From Pleurodeles waltl (taxonomy: Eukaryota > Chordata > Amphibia > Caudata > Salamandridae), in assembly GCF_031143425.1 (NCBI RefSeq), contig NC_090439.1:644181465-644245464 (forward strand): 64,000 nucleotides of DNA, in the 5' to 3' direction. The notes under the pieces are model-generated. The model ran no database searches, was not told the origin of the DNA, and was given only the letters and a program-made list of their open reading frames with translations. Numbering within the stretch: the stretch's first letter is position 1; each line of letters starts with the position of its first letter. A program made the translations under genes and the position numbers. Of this stretch, positions 1-10,645 are shown in pieces.

Positions 1-368
1 CTCAATTAAATTTAGAAAGACTCTACCCTTCCCATTAACAGTAAATGCATGATATTTAATATTTGCTTTTAAATCAAATAAATGTTAGAGTGAACCATAA
101 AAAGTCACTAAATTAACATTTGCTTAACCCTCTGGTAGCTTGACACAAAAGCAGTGAGGTTTAACTTTGAGGCAATGTGTAAAGTATTTATGCAGCAGTT
201 AAACAGAAATAAAGTGAAAAAAACAACACAGGAAAAATCCCACACTAATTTAGAAATGAGTAAATTTTAATTTATTATTTGACGCCAGCACAACGAAAAT
301 ACAGTCAGTACAATTGGAGTTTGGAATTTTTAAATGTTAAAGCGTAAAATGGCACCTAAAAGATCAAA
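1..368. repeat. Interspersed repeat X, left part, split by Harbinger A
   Basis: This segment aligns almost base for base with 49048-49413, so it belongs to a dispersed or duplicated repeat, called X here. It is AT-rich and has no credible gene. Homology begins at base 1, so the repeat probably extends left of the window. X stops at AAA (366-368), where Harbinger A begins, and resumes at 9530 after the second AAA. The class of X is unknown to me. Confidence 0.85.
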
Positions 369-383
369 GGGGGTCATTACAAC
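369..383 (+). repeat. Left terminal inverted repeat of Harbinger A
   Basis: GGGGGTCATTACAAC is the exact reverse complement of 9515-9529. It follows the AAA target duplication directly. It resembles the GGCCCTCATTCTGACC ends of copy C and the MITEs, which identifies it as a subfamily variant. Confidence 0.95.
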
Positions 384-659
384 ATTTGTGGTAAAAGCCG
401 CTTACCTCCGTGCAGAAGACCGCCAACACACCGCCGCGGCCGCGGAATTCCGCCACAGCTATTATGACCCACATTTCGGAATTCGCCAAAATTCAGACAC
501 CCACACAAGTCCGCCACACCAAAGGTCAGTGATAAACTGGCGAAAACAAAACCTTCACTGTTACGCCAACAGAAATACGCCCATGCTATCACGACCCACG
601 AATCCACGCGGTGGTCTTTCAACCGTGGTATTCCATTGGCGGTACACACCGCCGCGCTC

Positions 660-968
660 AAAATACACACACATCTCCAAAACACCACCACATTGGACAA
701 TTCGAAATACACACACCTGATACACATACACACACCACTCCCACACTTTCCATACCATATAAAACACACACCCACATCACCCACAAACCCCTATGACCAC
801 AATTCACGACCGAAGGCCAGAGAGACAGCACAGCATAGACAACCCCACCATACAGAGGCACACAACACCATCACCCACACTACTTCCACGCACAAAACAC
901 CACACACCACTACACATCACCACACTTATCACCACATACACCACCACACACATCACCTACACCACCCC
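660..968 (+). promoter_or_regulatory. CA-rich leader upstream of Myb1 (copy A)
   Basis: This is a strongly strand-asymmetric stretch of CAC/ACA repeats between the terminal region and the Myb1 start. Copy C has the mirror-image counterpart at 31566-31850 (GTG-rich on the plus strand), in the same place relative to Myb1. It is therefore probably the promoter and 5' untranslated leader of this gene. No TATA box was identified with confidence. Confidence 0.5.
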
Positions 969-2497
969 ATGGCACGGCAAAGACACCCCAGGTTCTCGGA
1001 GGAGGAGCTCAGGGTCATGGTGGAGGAAATCGTCCGGGTAGAGCCACAGCTATTTGGATCACAGGTGCTGCACACCTCCATAGCTAGGAAGATGGAGCTA
1101 TGGCGAAGAATTGTCGACAGGGTCAACGCAGTGGGACAGCACCCAAGAAATCGGGACGACATCAGGAAGAGGTGGAATGACCTACGGGGGAAGGTGCGTT
1201 CCGTGGTCTCAAGGCACAACATCGCGGTACAGCGGACTGGCGGCGGACGCCCACCTCCTCACCCACAACTAACAACATGGGAGGAGCAGGTCTTGACTAT
1301 TATGCATCCTGAGGGCCTCGCAGGAGTCGGGGGAGGAATGGACTCTGGTAAGTCAAATCTTAACTATCATATCCCCCACCCAACCTGCATGCTATCACAG
1401 ACCCCCACCCTCACCCCCTCCCCTATCACTCCAACTCCTCACATATGTACTAATAACACAAACCACACATCCCAACACCAAGCCCTGCATGACACAACAA
1501 AGCATGGACACCCATCACTAAAGCATGCCCACTGCACATACCCATAACACCCCCCTCAACCATCATCACACAAGCCCCCACACAGGAATGCTAGCACTGG
1601 GGTACACGGTCACCCACCCATTGCACACCATGACACACACAGATGCAATAATCATGCTTTTACACCCCTGCAGGACCACTACCCAACGTCACCAGACAGG
1701 AGGGTCCAGACATCTCTACCCCACCCACAGAAGAGGCCCACAGTGATGACAGCAGCTCTGTCCAACTGGATCCAGATGACCAGCCCGGACCATCGTGGGC
1801 CTCGGGACAGTCGGTTCCCCACACCCAGTCACAGGCCACCACAGACCTTCCACCCTCTGGTAACACCAGCACAGCACCCACCCAGCGGGCCCATACCTCC
1901 GTACCCAGGACACGTCAATCAGCTGTGTGTCCACCACTACAGAGAACCCAGGATAACCCACCACCCCAACAACAACAGGGACCTGGGGGCAGTGGCAGTG
2001 GGCACACTGTCCAGGGGACGGAGGCCCAGGAACACAGGGGAAATGGGAGGGCTGCTGTGCGACAGGGGTCGGAGAGGCCTAGGGAACCCACTCTCCACGA
2101 GGCCCTCTCCTCCATCATGGGAGCATAACACCACTCCCAGGAGACGATGGCAACGGTCCTGGCCAAGTTTCAGGAGACCCAGCGGCTGCAGGAGGAACAG
2201 TATTTGGGGTTCAGGGAGGAACTCAGAACCATCAGCACCGCCCTGGGCACCATCGTAGGGGTGCTGAAGGAGATACTTAACACCAGGAGGGACACTGTGG
2301 CACTCCAAGGGGCCCCTGACACTAGCATGGACGAAGAACTGCCCACCACCTCCGCCGGCGCTAGCGGACAGGAAGCACCGCCACAGGACCACCACACCAG
2401 CACCCCACCCCCTGCAGATGGAGAACCACCCCGCAAGAGGACCCTGAAATCCAGGAACAGGACAGAGCACGATGCCAAGACCCCCGCCAAGAAATGA
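969..2497 (+). pseudogene. Myb1: Harbinger Myb/SANT-like DNA-binding protein, copy A
   Basis: Two exons are seen, 969-1347 and 1674-2497, separated by a 326-bp intron with GTAAGT donor and CAG acceptor. Spliced, they would encode 400 residues. Residues about 5-75 form a Myb/SANT trihelix with ELRVMVEE, LWRRIVDRVNAVG and IRKRWNDLRGK. A Ser/Thr/Pro/Gln-rich linker follows, then a probable coiled coil (after MATVLAKFQETQ) and a basic tail ending in AKK. In other Harbinger elements such proteins bind the element ends and help bring the transposase into the nucleus; that role is inferred here. A TAA at 2126-2128 replaces a sense codon (TAC in copy C), cutting the product to 277 residues and removing the coiled coil. 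The start is ATG 969 because copy C starts at the equivalent ATG (31565) with an exon 1 of identical length. Confidence 0.88.
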
Positions 2498-2685
2498 GAC
2501 CACCCTGATTGTCATCCCACTGTCCCACTTTGTAACCCTGTCCATATTGGAACTGACCCAGCTCCACTTCCTATGCTCATATGGGCAGTGCACCTGTGAG
2601 ACTAATAGACTGGACTCTGCCATGGAAAATTCCTCCACCATCACCCCTCACCATTTTACCACCCCCCTTCAATATTTAGCACTTC

Positions 2686-2691
2686 AATAAA
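2686..2691 (+). terminator. Polyadenylation signal of Myb1 (copy A)
   Basis: AATAAA lies 189 bp after the Myb1 stop codon. The same signal in the same context (caataaacaccctt) occurs in copies B (near 10345) and D (near 51818), so it is conserved in the family. Confidence 0.75.
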
Positions 2692-2987
2692 CACCCTTGA
2701 AGCACAAAACAATCTGGAGTCAGTCTGTGATTTTGAAAATGTGTATTAGCAATGACAGTGACAAAATCCGTTCTCAAATGTAATGGCAACATACCTATGT
2801 CACACATCTCAAGTCCATGAGGAATGTAAGCAGATGACACACGGTAACCACACCTGTGAAACCGTAATGAAAATGTACAACTCAGTTACCATATACTGAT
2901 TGAAATCGACAGACAGGATAGAAGTAGAAGTGTGAAAGTACTTGTAGTAGGCAGGAATGTGTTCTCACCTGTGTGTCACTGGAAATA

Positions 2988-5900
2988 TTACTGGATAACT
3001 GAGTCCCTGTTGTCAATGTCTTCTTCCTCTGCTTCCTCCTCATCACTGTCCACAGGCTCCACAGCTGCCACAACACCGTCGTCTGGACCATCCTCCTGCA
3101 GAAAAGGCACCTTTCGTCGCAAAGCCTGATTGTGAAGCATACAGCAGGCCACGATGATCTGGCACACCTTCCTTGGTGAGTAGAATAGGGAACCACCTGT
3201 CATATGGAGGCACCTGAACCTGGCCTTCAGGAGGCCGAAGGTGCGTTCGATCACCCTCCTAGTCCGCCCATGGGCCTCATTGTAGCGTTCCTCTGCCCTG
3301 GTCCTGGGATTCCTCACTGGGGTCAGTAGCCATGAAAGGTTGGGGTAACCAGAGTCCCCTAATAGCCACACCCGGTGCCTCTGGAGTTGACCCATCATAT
3401 AAGAGATGCTGCTATTCCGCAGGATGTAGGCGTCATGCACAGAGCCAGGGAACATAGCATTTACCAGGGAGATGTACTGGTCTGCCAAACATACCATCTG
3501 TACATTCATCGAATGATAACTCTTCCGGTTCTTGTACACCTGTTCACCCCTGTGGGGGGGGACCAGAGCTACATGGGTCCCATCAATGGCACCTATGATG
3601 TTGGGAATATGTCCAAGGGCATAGAAGTCACCTTTAACTGTAGCCAAATCCTCCACCTGAGGGAAAACAATGTAGCTCCGCATGTGTTTCAGAAGGGCAG
3701 ACAACACTTTGGACAACACGTTAGAAAACATAGGCTGGGACATCCCTGATGCCATGGCCACTGTAGTTTGAAATGACCCACTTGCAAGGAAATGGAGCAC
3801 TGATAGCACCTGCACTTGAGGGGGTATCTCTGTGGGATGGCGGATTGCTGACATCAGGTCTGGCTCCAACTGGTTACACAGTTCCTGGATTGTGGCACGG
3901 TCAAACCTGTAGGTGATGATCAAATGTCGCTCCTCCATTGTCAACAGGCCCACCAGAGGTCGGTACACCGGAGGATTCCGCCATTTCCTCACATGTCCCA
4001 GCGGACGGTGCCTAGGAAGGACAACAGCGACTACAAAGTCAAACAACTCAGAGGTATGTACCCACAGTCTACATAGAACACCATTCATACACAGAATCTG
4101 GCCTGTATTTGTGTTGTGCGACAAGGCCTAGGTCTGTGTGACGCAGTTGTGAATCAGGCCATGTGGGCCCCTGAAATGGCGGCTGCCTGACCTCTAAAGT
4201 GGGACAATGGGATGTGAGGTAACTGCGCTGGCGTTGTACACCGTCGCGGTAGGCGGTCGGAGACCGCGGCGCAATGCTGCATTGGTTAACATTGGACCCT
4301 ATGGGTCCCAGGAGCCAATGACGATGTACGACGGCGGTGATGGTACGCACCGCCGCGGACGTGACCGCCATTTTCTATCTGTTCAATCACTCGATACCTG
4401 ATCTTCAACAGGAGAGGACCTACACTGCAAGTGCTGCTGTGACCTCGGTCTGGGGAAGAGACAATGGCTCGTGTGTCTGGGGAAAGGGCCCCTGCCTTCA
4501 CTTCAGAGGAGTTGGAGAAGCTCGTGGACGGGGTCCTCCCCCAGTACACGCTACTCTACGGTCCTCCAGACGAACAGATAAGTACACAGGGAGCACATTG
4601 TATGGGCTATGCCTTTGTGGAGAGGGCTGGTTGTAAAAAGGAAGGGGGCACAGTTCTGCGTGCATGAAGGACTGTGAATGCATGTGCCACATGGCAAGGC
4701 TAGGGATGTGGGCCACTCACTTCGACTGTGCAGTTGGTAATGACTTCTCTTCTTCGCCTGTGCATTTCATGTAGGTCAGCGCCCACCAGAAGAAGGATAT
4801 TTGGCGTGCCATCGCCAAGGACGTCCGGACCCTGGGGGTGCACCACAGACAGAGCAACCACTGCCAGAAAAGATGGGAGGACATTCGTCGCTGGAGCAAG
4901 AAGACGGCGGAGGCTCAGCTGGGGATGGCCTCCCAACGTGGGAGGGGTGCCCGTCGAACAATGACCCCCCTGATGTTCCGGATCCTGGCGGTGGCCTACC
5001 CTGAGTTTGATGGGCGCTTGAGGGCATCACAGCAGACACAAGGGGGTGAGTACAACAACACTCAGCGGACTTTGCACGCAGTGAAGGTATCTGGGTGGGG
5101 GAGGAGGGCTGTGGGTTTCCCTAGGCCAGGGCGAGTTCCGTAGGCTAGACCCCTCCATAATGCAGGCCATGTGGCACCCCACCCCACTTCTGTAAAGTGC
5201 CAAGTACAGGTATACATGCCCCTGTGTCATCTATGTGTGAAGATGTCGACTATAGCAATGTAGGATATATCCCAGGAATTGCATCTGTAGAGCCCAACAG
5301 CGCGGTGTAGTGCAGGGGGCTTCTGTGTCTGTATTGTCCGCCAACGGTAGCGGTAAGCCATGCACTCAACCTGTCTTTCTTCTGTCCCCCCCCTTTTTGT
5401 GGTCTCCCTGTTCTTGTGTGCATCAGCATCATCAGGTGGAGGTACAGTGGCACCAGAGCACGAGGGAGCTGCATCCCACATGGCCATGGATGGCCACACC
5501 ACGGACTCGGACGGAGGGCGAGGGGAGCTTCACGGCGGTCACAGGATCAGCAACCAGCGACACAGACTCGTCCTCCGATGGGAGCTCCCTTGTGGTGGCG
5601 GAAAAATCTGTGCCCCCCACTTCTACAGGTACAGCTGCCACCCCCGCTACCAGCACCGCCCTCCCAGCAGCCCCTCAGCCTTCGCCCCGTGCCCGCTCAC
5701 CCAGGAGGGTGGGCATCACCTTTGCCCTAGGCACCTCAGCCCCTGCCCCTGTCACCTCTGCTGCCCTCAGTGAGGAGGCCATTGACCTCCTCAGGTCACT
5801 CACTGTTGGGCAGTCTACTATTTTGAATGCCATCCAGGGTGTAGAAAGGGAATTGCAACACACAAATGCATTCCTGGAGGGCATTCATTCTGGTCAGGCT

Positions 5901-8900
5901 GCCCTTCATCAAACCCTGCAAACTCTGGCCTCAGCACTGATGGCAGCCATTGTCCCTGTCTCTAGCCTCCCACTCCAACTTCCTCCACCCAGATCCAATC
6001 CCCTGTACCCCAGCCTATCCCAAGCACACCATCAGACCAGCATGCACACACCTCAACACACAAGGGAAGCTCAGGCAAACATAAGCACCACACATCCCAC
6101 AGGCACTCACGCAAGCATCACACACATACAGACACAGCAACATCCACTGCCTGAACTGTGTCCCCCTCGTCGTCTTCTCCCTCCTCCCTCCCAGTGTCGT
6201 CTACACTCTCACCTGCATGCACCACCACTACAGCCACTACGTCCCGCACCAGCACACCCACCACCACACCACGCTCACCTGCACTCACCACCCCCACTCC
6301 CATTTATACGTCCCCTGCGTCCTCTCCCAGTGTGTCTGTGATGCCCCCTCCCAAGATACACAAACGCAGGCACACACCCACCCAACAGCCATCCACCTCA
6401 CGACAGCCTCCAGCGCATGCACCTTCATCCAAAGTCACCAAATGTACACCTCCTACAACCACTACCTCTTGCTCCACTCCCAAACCCCCTCCACCTACCC
6501 GTCCCAGTGTTCCTAAGAAACTTTTCCTGACCAAGCTTGACCTCTTTCCCACCCTCCCCTCCAAATCATAGGTCCCGTACTAGCACCTCAGCCAAAGAAT
6601 CTCCGGGACCAGTGGTGCCTGTTGTTACAGGTATGTGGAGTGCACCGGCCACCAGGACAGCCAGTGTGACACGGAGCCACAGCACAGCCAGTCCCCCCCG
6701 TGAAGCACCAGAAGTTGGACAGTGCCCGGCGGGAGAGGGTGAAGACTCCAGCCAGCAAAGCCGCTCACAAGGGTCCCGGGGGGAGTGTCGACTCAGCTGT
6801 GACTCCTCCCAAGGTGGGGAAGGGGCAGAAGAAATCGCCAAAGTCTGGGAGGATCAGCACGGTGGAGAAGACCGCCATCATCCCCGCTGCGCAGGAGGCC
6901 ACCGCCAGCCCAATCGTCACTGGCCAGGAGGCCACCGCCAGAGTCAGTGCCCAGGAGGGCAGTCCCGATCGTCACTGGCCAGGAGGCCACCGCCAGAGTC
7001 TGTGCCCAGGAGGGCAGCCCGAACGTCACTGGCCAGGAGGCCACCACCAGAGTCAGTGTCCAGGAGGCCACCGCCAGCCACTGCCCAGCTGCCCAGGAGG
7101 GCCCCGGCATCCACAGACCAGCTGCCCAATGAAGGACCGCCAGCCCAGCTGGGCAATGAAGGACCGCCATGGCAAGCTCCGCTGAACAGGGCAAGCACCG
7201 CTGAACAGGTCAGAAACTGCAAACTCAAGCACCGCTGAACAGGGCAAAGACCGCCATGGCAAACACCACTGAACAGGGCAAGCATCGTTGAACAGGGCAA
7301 AGACCGCCATGGCAAGCACCGCTACCCCATGGGCGTCAGGGGCAGTGACGCAACTGGGACCGTCACAGGGTGAGTGATGCACTCTGGGCACCAGTCCCCC
7401 TCCAGAACCAGTGGAGAACAGCATCCCTTCCGTCTGTCCTTAACAGGATGAAGCACTCTGGGCACCAGTCCCCCTCCAGAACCAGTGGAGAACAGCATCC
7501 ACTCCGTCTGTCCTTCACAGGATGAACCACTCTGGGCACCAGTCCCCCTCCAGAACCAGTGGAGACTGTTATCCACTTGAGAGACTGTGGCTTTGCACTC
7601 CCAGGATGGTACAGTGGGCAACCCACCCACTATAGAGAATTGAGAGACTATGGCTTTGCACTCCCCAGGATGGTACAGTGGGCAAACCACCAACTGTAGA
7701 GACTTGAGAGACTGTGGCTTTGCACTCCCCAGGATGGTCCAGTGGGCAACCCACCCACTGAAGAGACTTGAGAGACTGTGGCTTTTCACTCCCAAGGATG
7801 GTACAGTGGGCAAGCCACCCACTGTAGAGACTTGAGAGACTGTGGCTTTGCACTCCCCAGGATGGTACAGTGGGCAAGCCACCCAATGTAGAGACTTGAG
7901 AGACTGTGGCTTTGCACTCCCCAGGATGGTACAGTGGGCAAACCACCCACTGTAGAGACTTGAGAGACTGTGGCTTTGCACTCCCCAGGATTGATCAGTG
8001 GGCAAACCACCCACTGTTGAGACTTGAGAGACTGTGGCTTTGCACTCCCCAGGATACATCAATGGGCATGGAGCCCCCTCGCGGATCTGGCGTGGTGCAC
8101 TCATCCGGCTGAGGTGCCCCTCCTTCCCTCTGAGGTGCCTGTTGTATTTCGATCTGATGCCCCGGCAGTGTTCTCTCAGTTTTTATCAGGTATCTGATGT
8201 GGGCCTCGCCCATGCATTTTGGGCCCAGTCGTCCACGGACAATGAATGGTGCATTACCTGCACTACTAATCCCTCCTCCCTCCCAGTGTCGTCTACACTC
8301 TCACCTGCATGCACTACCACTACAGCCACTACGTCCCGCACCAGCACACCCACCACCACACCACGCTCACCTGCACTCACCACCCCCACTCCCATTTACA
8401 CGTCCCCTGTGTCCTCTCCCAGTGTGTCTGTGATGCCCCCTCCCAAGATACACAAACGCAGGCACACACCCACCCAACAGCCATCCACCTCACGACAGCC
8501 TCCAGCGCATGCACCTTCATCCAAAGTCACCAAATGTACACCTCCTACAACCACTACCTCTTCCTCCACTCCCAAACCCCCTCCACCTATCCGTCCCAGT
8601 GTTCCTAAGAAACTTTTCCTGACTAAGCTTGACCTCTTTCCCACCCTCCCCTCCAAATCATAGGTCCCGTACTAGCACCTCAGCCAAAGAATCTCCGGGA
8701 CCAGTGGTGCCTGTTGTTACAGGTATGTGGAGTGCACCGGCCACCAGGACAGCCAGTGTGACACGGAGCCACAGCACAGCCAGTCCCCCCCTGTGAAGCA
8801 CCAGAAGTTGGACAGTGCCCGGCGGGAGAGGGTGAAGACTCCAGCCAGCACTACTAATCGTGATGTATATTTTGTTGAATGTGTATATATATCTGTATAT

Positions 8901-9200
8901 ATTTGGTTACTGTATTTTGATATATTACAATGGTTGAACTCATTTCCTTTTGTCTTTGCATTCTTCCGGTGGGGCTGGGGGTTGTTACTGTAATGATTGG
9001 ATATGCATTGGTGTATGTGTTGTAGTGGGTGAGGGTCGGGGTGGGGGTGGGGGTGTTGCGTGTGTGTGTCCCTGTCTTTTGCCTCCCCCTCCCCTATGTC
9101 GTAGGTGCAGTACTCACCATTGTCTTCGGCGCCAGCGTTGATGATCGTCGTGTAGGAGCAGGAAGACTATCGCAGGGAGAATTTGGAGTTCGGGTTCCAT
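2988..9200 (-). CDS. HARBI1-like DDE transposase, two exons (copy A)
   Basis: I propose join(2988..4011, 9118..9200) on the minus strand, giving 368 residues. Exon 2 holds the complete DDE nuclease: D171 in AIDGTHVAL, D247 in LLGDSGYPN, E283 in RRVIERTFGLLK, and a Cys-rich CCMLHNQAL segment. The C-terminus is acidic. Exon 1 (9118-9200) supplies the ATG, a hydrophobic LPAIVFLLL helix and an RWRRR cluster. Donor GTGAGT and acceptor CCTAG join in phase (27 codons + 2 bases) and create a Trp codon at the junction. The 5,106-bp intron contains the whole Myb2 gene on the opposite strand. The protein should cut and rejoin the element ends at AAA-type targets. No stop or frameshift is seen. Exon 2 alone could start upstream of 4011, but copy C supports the spliced form. 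Confidence 0.85.
4140..4463. promoter_or_regulatory. Conserved central control region between transposase exon 2 and Myb2
   Basis: The 20-mer GTGACCGCCATTTTCTATCT (4361-4380) is preceded by ACCGCCGCGGAC and recurs in copies B (12132-12151), C (28051-28070, other strand) and D (53603-53622, one mismatch). It contains GCCATTTT, which fits the YY1 consensus GCCATnTT. A second, oppositely oriented AAATGGCGGC lies near 4172. Conservation across all four copies, just upstream of the Myb2 start, makes this the probable Myb2 promoter. Binding by YY1 or by the element's own Myb proteins is speculation. Confidence 0.6.
4464..6571 (+). pseudogene. Myb2: second Harbinger Myb/SANT-like protein, copy A
   Basis: Three exons can be aligned with the intact gene of copy C: 4464-4577, 4775-5045 and 5427-6571. 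Exon 1 gives the first helix of a Myb/SANT domain (FTSEELEKLVDGVLPQY). Exon 2 completes it (IWRAIAKDVRTLG and CQKRWEDIRRW). Exon 3 encodes a central helical segment (LLRSLTVGQSTILNAIQGVE) and a long Ser/Thr/Pro tail ending in FPTLPSKS. The gene is damaged. The exon 1 donor reads ATAAGT where copies B, C and D have GTGAGT, and the reading frame shifts near 5505 and again between about 5985 and 6160. It lies inside the transposase intron in antisense orientation. The sequence is clearly different from Myb1. Confidence 0.82.
6578..7185 (+). other. Basic, repeat-rich ORF downstream of Myb2 (copy A)
   Basis: An open frame from about 6700 to 7185 is rich in Lys, Arg, Pro and Ala (for example VKTPASKAAHKG and GKGQKKSPKSG) and passes into a minisatellite of roughly 60-bp units coding GQEATARVSAQEG-like repeats. 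Copies C (24803-25189, minus) and D (55816-63316, split) have basic, Pro-rich open frames in the same place with different repeat motifs. It may be a fast-evolving last exon of Myb2 or a separate small protein. I cannot define its splice sites. Confidence 0.4.
6890..7345. repeat. Minisatellites in the Myb2 downstream region (copy A)
   Basis: There are about three copies of a roughly 60-bp unit (GTCACTGGCCAGGAGGCCACC core) at 6890-7080. They are followed by shorter, irregular repeats of GCAAGCACCGCTGAACAGG from about 7165 to 7325. The arrays are confined to the element. Confidence 0.75.
7363..7570. repeat. Tandem repeat with unit of about 75 bp (copy A)
   Basis: About 2.7 units contain CTCTGGGCACCAGTCCCCCT and AGAACCAGTGGAGAAC. 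They lie directly before the family-wide 64-bp minisatellite. Confidence 0.8.
7570..8075. repeat. Family-wide minisatellite with unit of about 64 bp (copy A)
   Basis: Roughly eight units carry the core GACTGTGGCTTTGCACTCCC followed by AGGATGGTACAGTGGGCAA. The same core forms arrays at the same relative position in copy C (22870-23370, inverted) and copy D (63385-63690, longer unit). All frames are open because the unit lacks stops in some phases, so long ORFs here are artefacts. Confidence 0.9.
8260..8859 (+). repeat. 576-bp duplicated Myb2 fragment flanked by 12-bp direct repeats
   Basis: Positions 8272-8847 repeat 6178-6757 (end of Myb2 exon 3 and the following basic ORF) with few differences. 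The block is bounded by GCACTACTAATC at 8260-8271 and 8848-8859. The sequence is therefore an inserted copy with a target-site-like duplication, not a simple tandem duplication. It has no poly(A) tail. Templated repair of a staggered break is the simplest explanation. Confidence 0.85.
9118..9200 (-). CDS. Transposase exon 1 (copy A)
   Basis: This 83-bp exon runs from ATG (9200-9198) to a GTGAGT donor. It encodes MEPELQ, a hydrophobic stretch and an Arg-rich end. Its partner in copy C (22353-22435) has exactly the same length, the same MEPELQ start, the same donor and the same phase, although several internal residues differ. Conservation of frame despite substitutions is good evidence that it is coding. 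It lies about 330 bp from the right terminal repeat, so the transposase promoter should be in that terminal region. Confidence 0.82.
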
Positions 9201-9514
9201 GGTGTCCCCGTTCCTCGTGGAGTGTGTAGAGGTAAGCGTTTTCCCTTTGAAATGGCTGTTTCCGCCGTGTTTTTATCCGCGGTAAATCTGCCCCGGAAAA
9301 GGTGGTGGACTGGTAGGTTGTGATACTGTGGGCGGTACATTCTCTCCCGCCTGTCTGTTGGCGGTGACCGCCGCGCTGTTTGTCAGTACCGCCGTGGCGG
9401 TCAGAGTGTTAAAGTGGCTGTCTTTGTTGGCGGTTTCCGCCACGGTCATAATTCCCATTTTTTTACCACCGGCCTGTTGGCGGTCTTACCGCCGCTTTAA
9501 CACCGTCCGCCAGG

Positions 9515-9529
9515 GTTGTAATGACCCCC
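9515..9529 (-). repeat. Right terminal inverted repeat of Harbinger A
   Basis: GTTGTAATGACCCCC is the exact inverse of 369-383. It is followed by the second AAA of the target duplication (9530-9532) and then by repeat X. Confidence 0.95.
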
Positions 9530-10274
9530 AAAGTGCCAACCGTAGAAATCTAGTCACTCGAGACCGGGTCAAAGTCATAAGTTACGATTGACAGTATTGC
9601 AGTTTGGATACATAAACTGGTTTGGACCCGTTCTCTGCACACCTTTGGACTTAGAAGACATTTTAAAGAAAAATGTCTGAGAAGGTATAATTCAGTGGAG
9701 TAAGACAGCTAACAGTGTCTGAGGAGAAAGCATCATCATCGGGTAGCTGCTGGACAACAGTGTGGTGAAGATTTCATCTTTTAAATTTCGTCTGTTTTAT
9801 GGAAGTCAAAAATCTCCAACTGGAAGAAGCCACAAGCTGTAGCCGATGAGTACCTCAGGATGCTGGATACCCTTCCAGAGAGAAGCTGCTGAACATGATT
9901 TACTGCTGTCAAGAAGAACCTAGCAAGAGGTACCAGGAATTCAGGCCGACCAGCTGTGCACCTTTGGTGGATCAGCAGCAAGGTAAGTCCTGGTCTTCTC
10001 TCAGTTTTCAGAGCAATTTGTGACATAAAAATGTCTAAGTCCCAAGTTTTGGGTTTGAGTTAACTGTGCACATTAAGCACCACTCCCAAGAGTCCAGGGC
10101 TGGAGGGGCACCTCGTAGAGGGTCAGGTCTACCTCAGTCTGGGTCAAGGTGCAGGTACAAGATGGTTGGAGCTTTTTCTGTCCCTGAGGATCTGATCAGG
10201 AGTCCAGCAAACTACCCCTTGGAGTTACTCTGGAAGTCTTGAGTTCAAGGAGGAAAGCAGGTCTCAAGCACCTT
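9530..10274. repeat. Interspersed repeat X, right part
   Basis: Repeat X resumes after Harbinger A and matches 49411-50155 closely. It ends abruptly near 10274 (after GCAGGTCTCAAGCA), where copy B sequence begins. In the paralogous copy X continues for another 780 bp before copy D starts, so a deletion of about 1.6 kb has joined X to the middle of Harbinger B here. No gene is seen. Confidence 0.85.
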
Positions 10275-10645
10275 TCCTCCACCAGACTTTCCTCCATCAT
10301 CACCCCATTCCATTGCACGTTTCCCTCAATTTCATTGCACTTTCAATAAACACCCTTAAACAGAACTTGACTATTAGTATTTTATGTGTTGAAAATGTGC
10401 ATTTATGGAAACAGTCACATTTAGTGCAAATGATCTGAACACTGTGAGAGCATAGAACTAATGACCTGTAGCTGTCTGTACTCATCACATCAGTACACAG
10501 TTGTTATCTCACCAACATCTGTAAAATGACAAGCCATAGCTGACAGTAAGTTGAGATGCAATGGAAGTTAATGCCATCATGCTACAGCCACACAGAAAAC
10601 ATCAAAAGTCACAGGAATGGTCAGTTGCACGGTCTCACCTGTGTG

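Larger units (their letters stand above)
369..9529 (+). mobile_element. Harbinger copy A, complete three-gene DNA transposon
   Basis: This is a 9,161-bp PIF/Harbinger-class element. It has perfect 15-bp terminal inverted repeats (GGGGGTCATTACAAC) and a 3-bp target duplication AAA (366-368 and 9530-9532). The uninterrupted target is present at 49405-49420 with a single AAA, so both ends are fixed to the base. In order it carries Myb1 (+), transposase exon 2 (-), Myb2 (+), minisatellites, an internal duplicated block, and transposase exon 1 (-). Subterminal DNA is rich in GGCGGT/ACCGCC motifs. The transposase is open, but Myb1 has a stop and Myb2 has frameshifts and a lost splice donor. Confidence 0.95.

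Noticed and set aside
7322..8104. 260-codon minus-strand ORF
   Set aside because: It covers only the 64- and 75-bp tandem repeats of copy A, and its residues repeat with the DNA unit.
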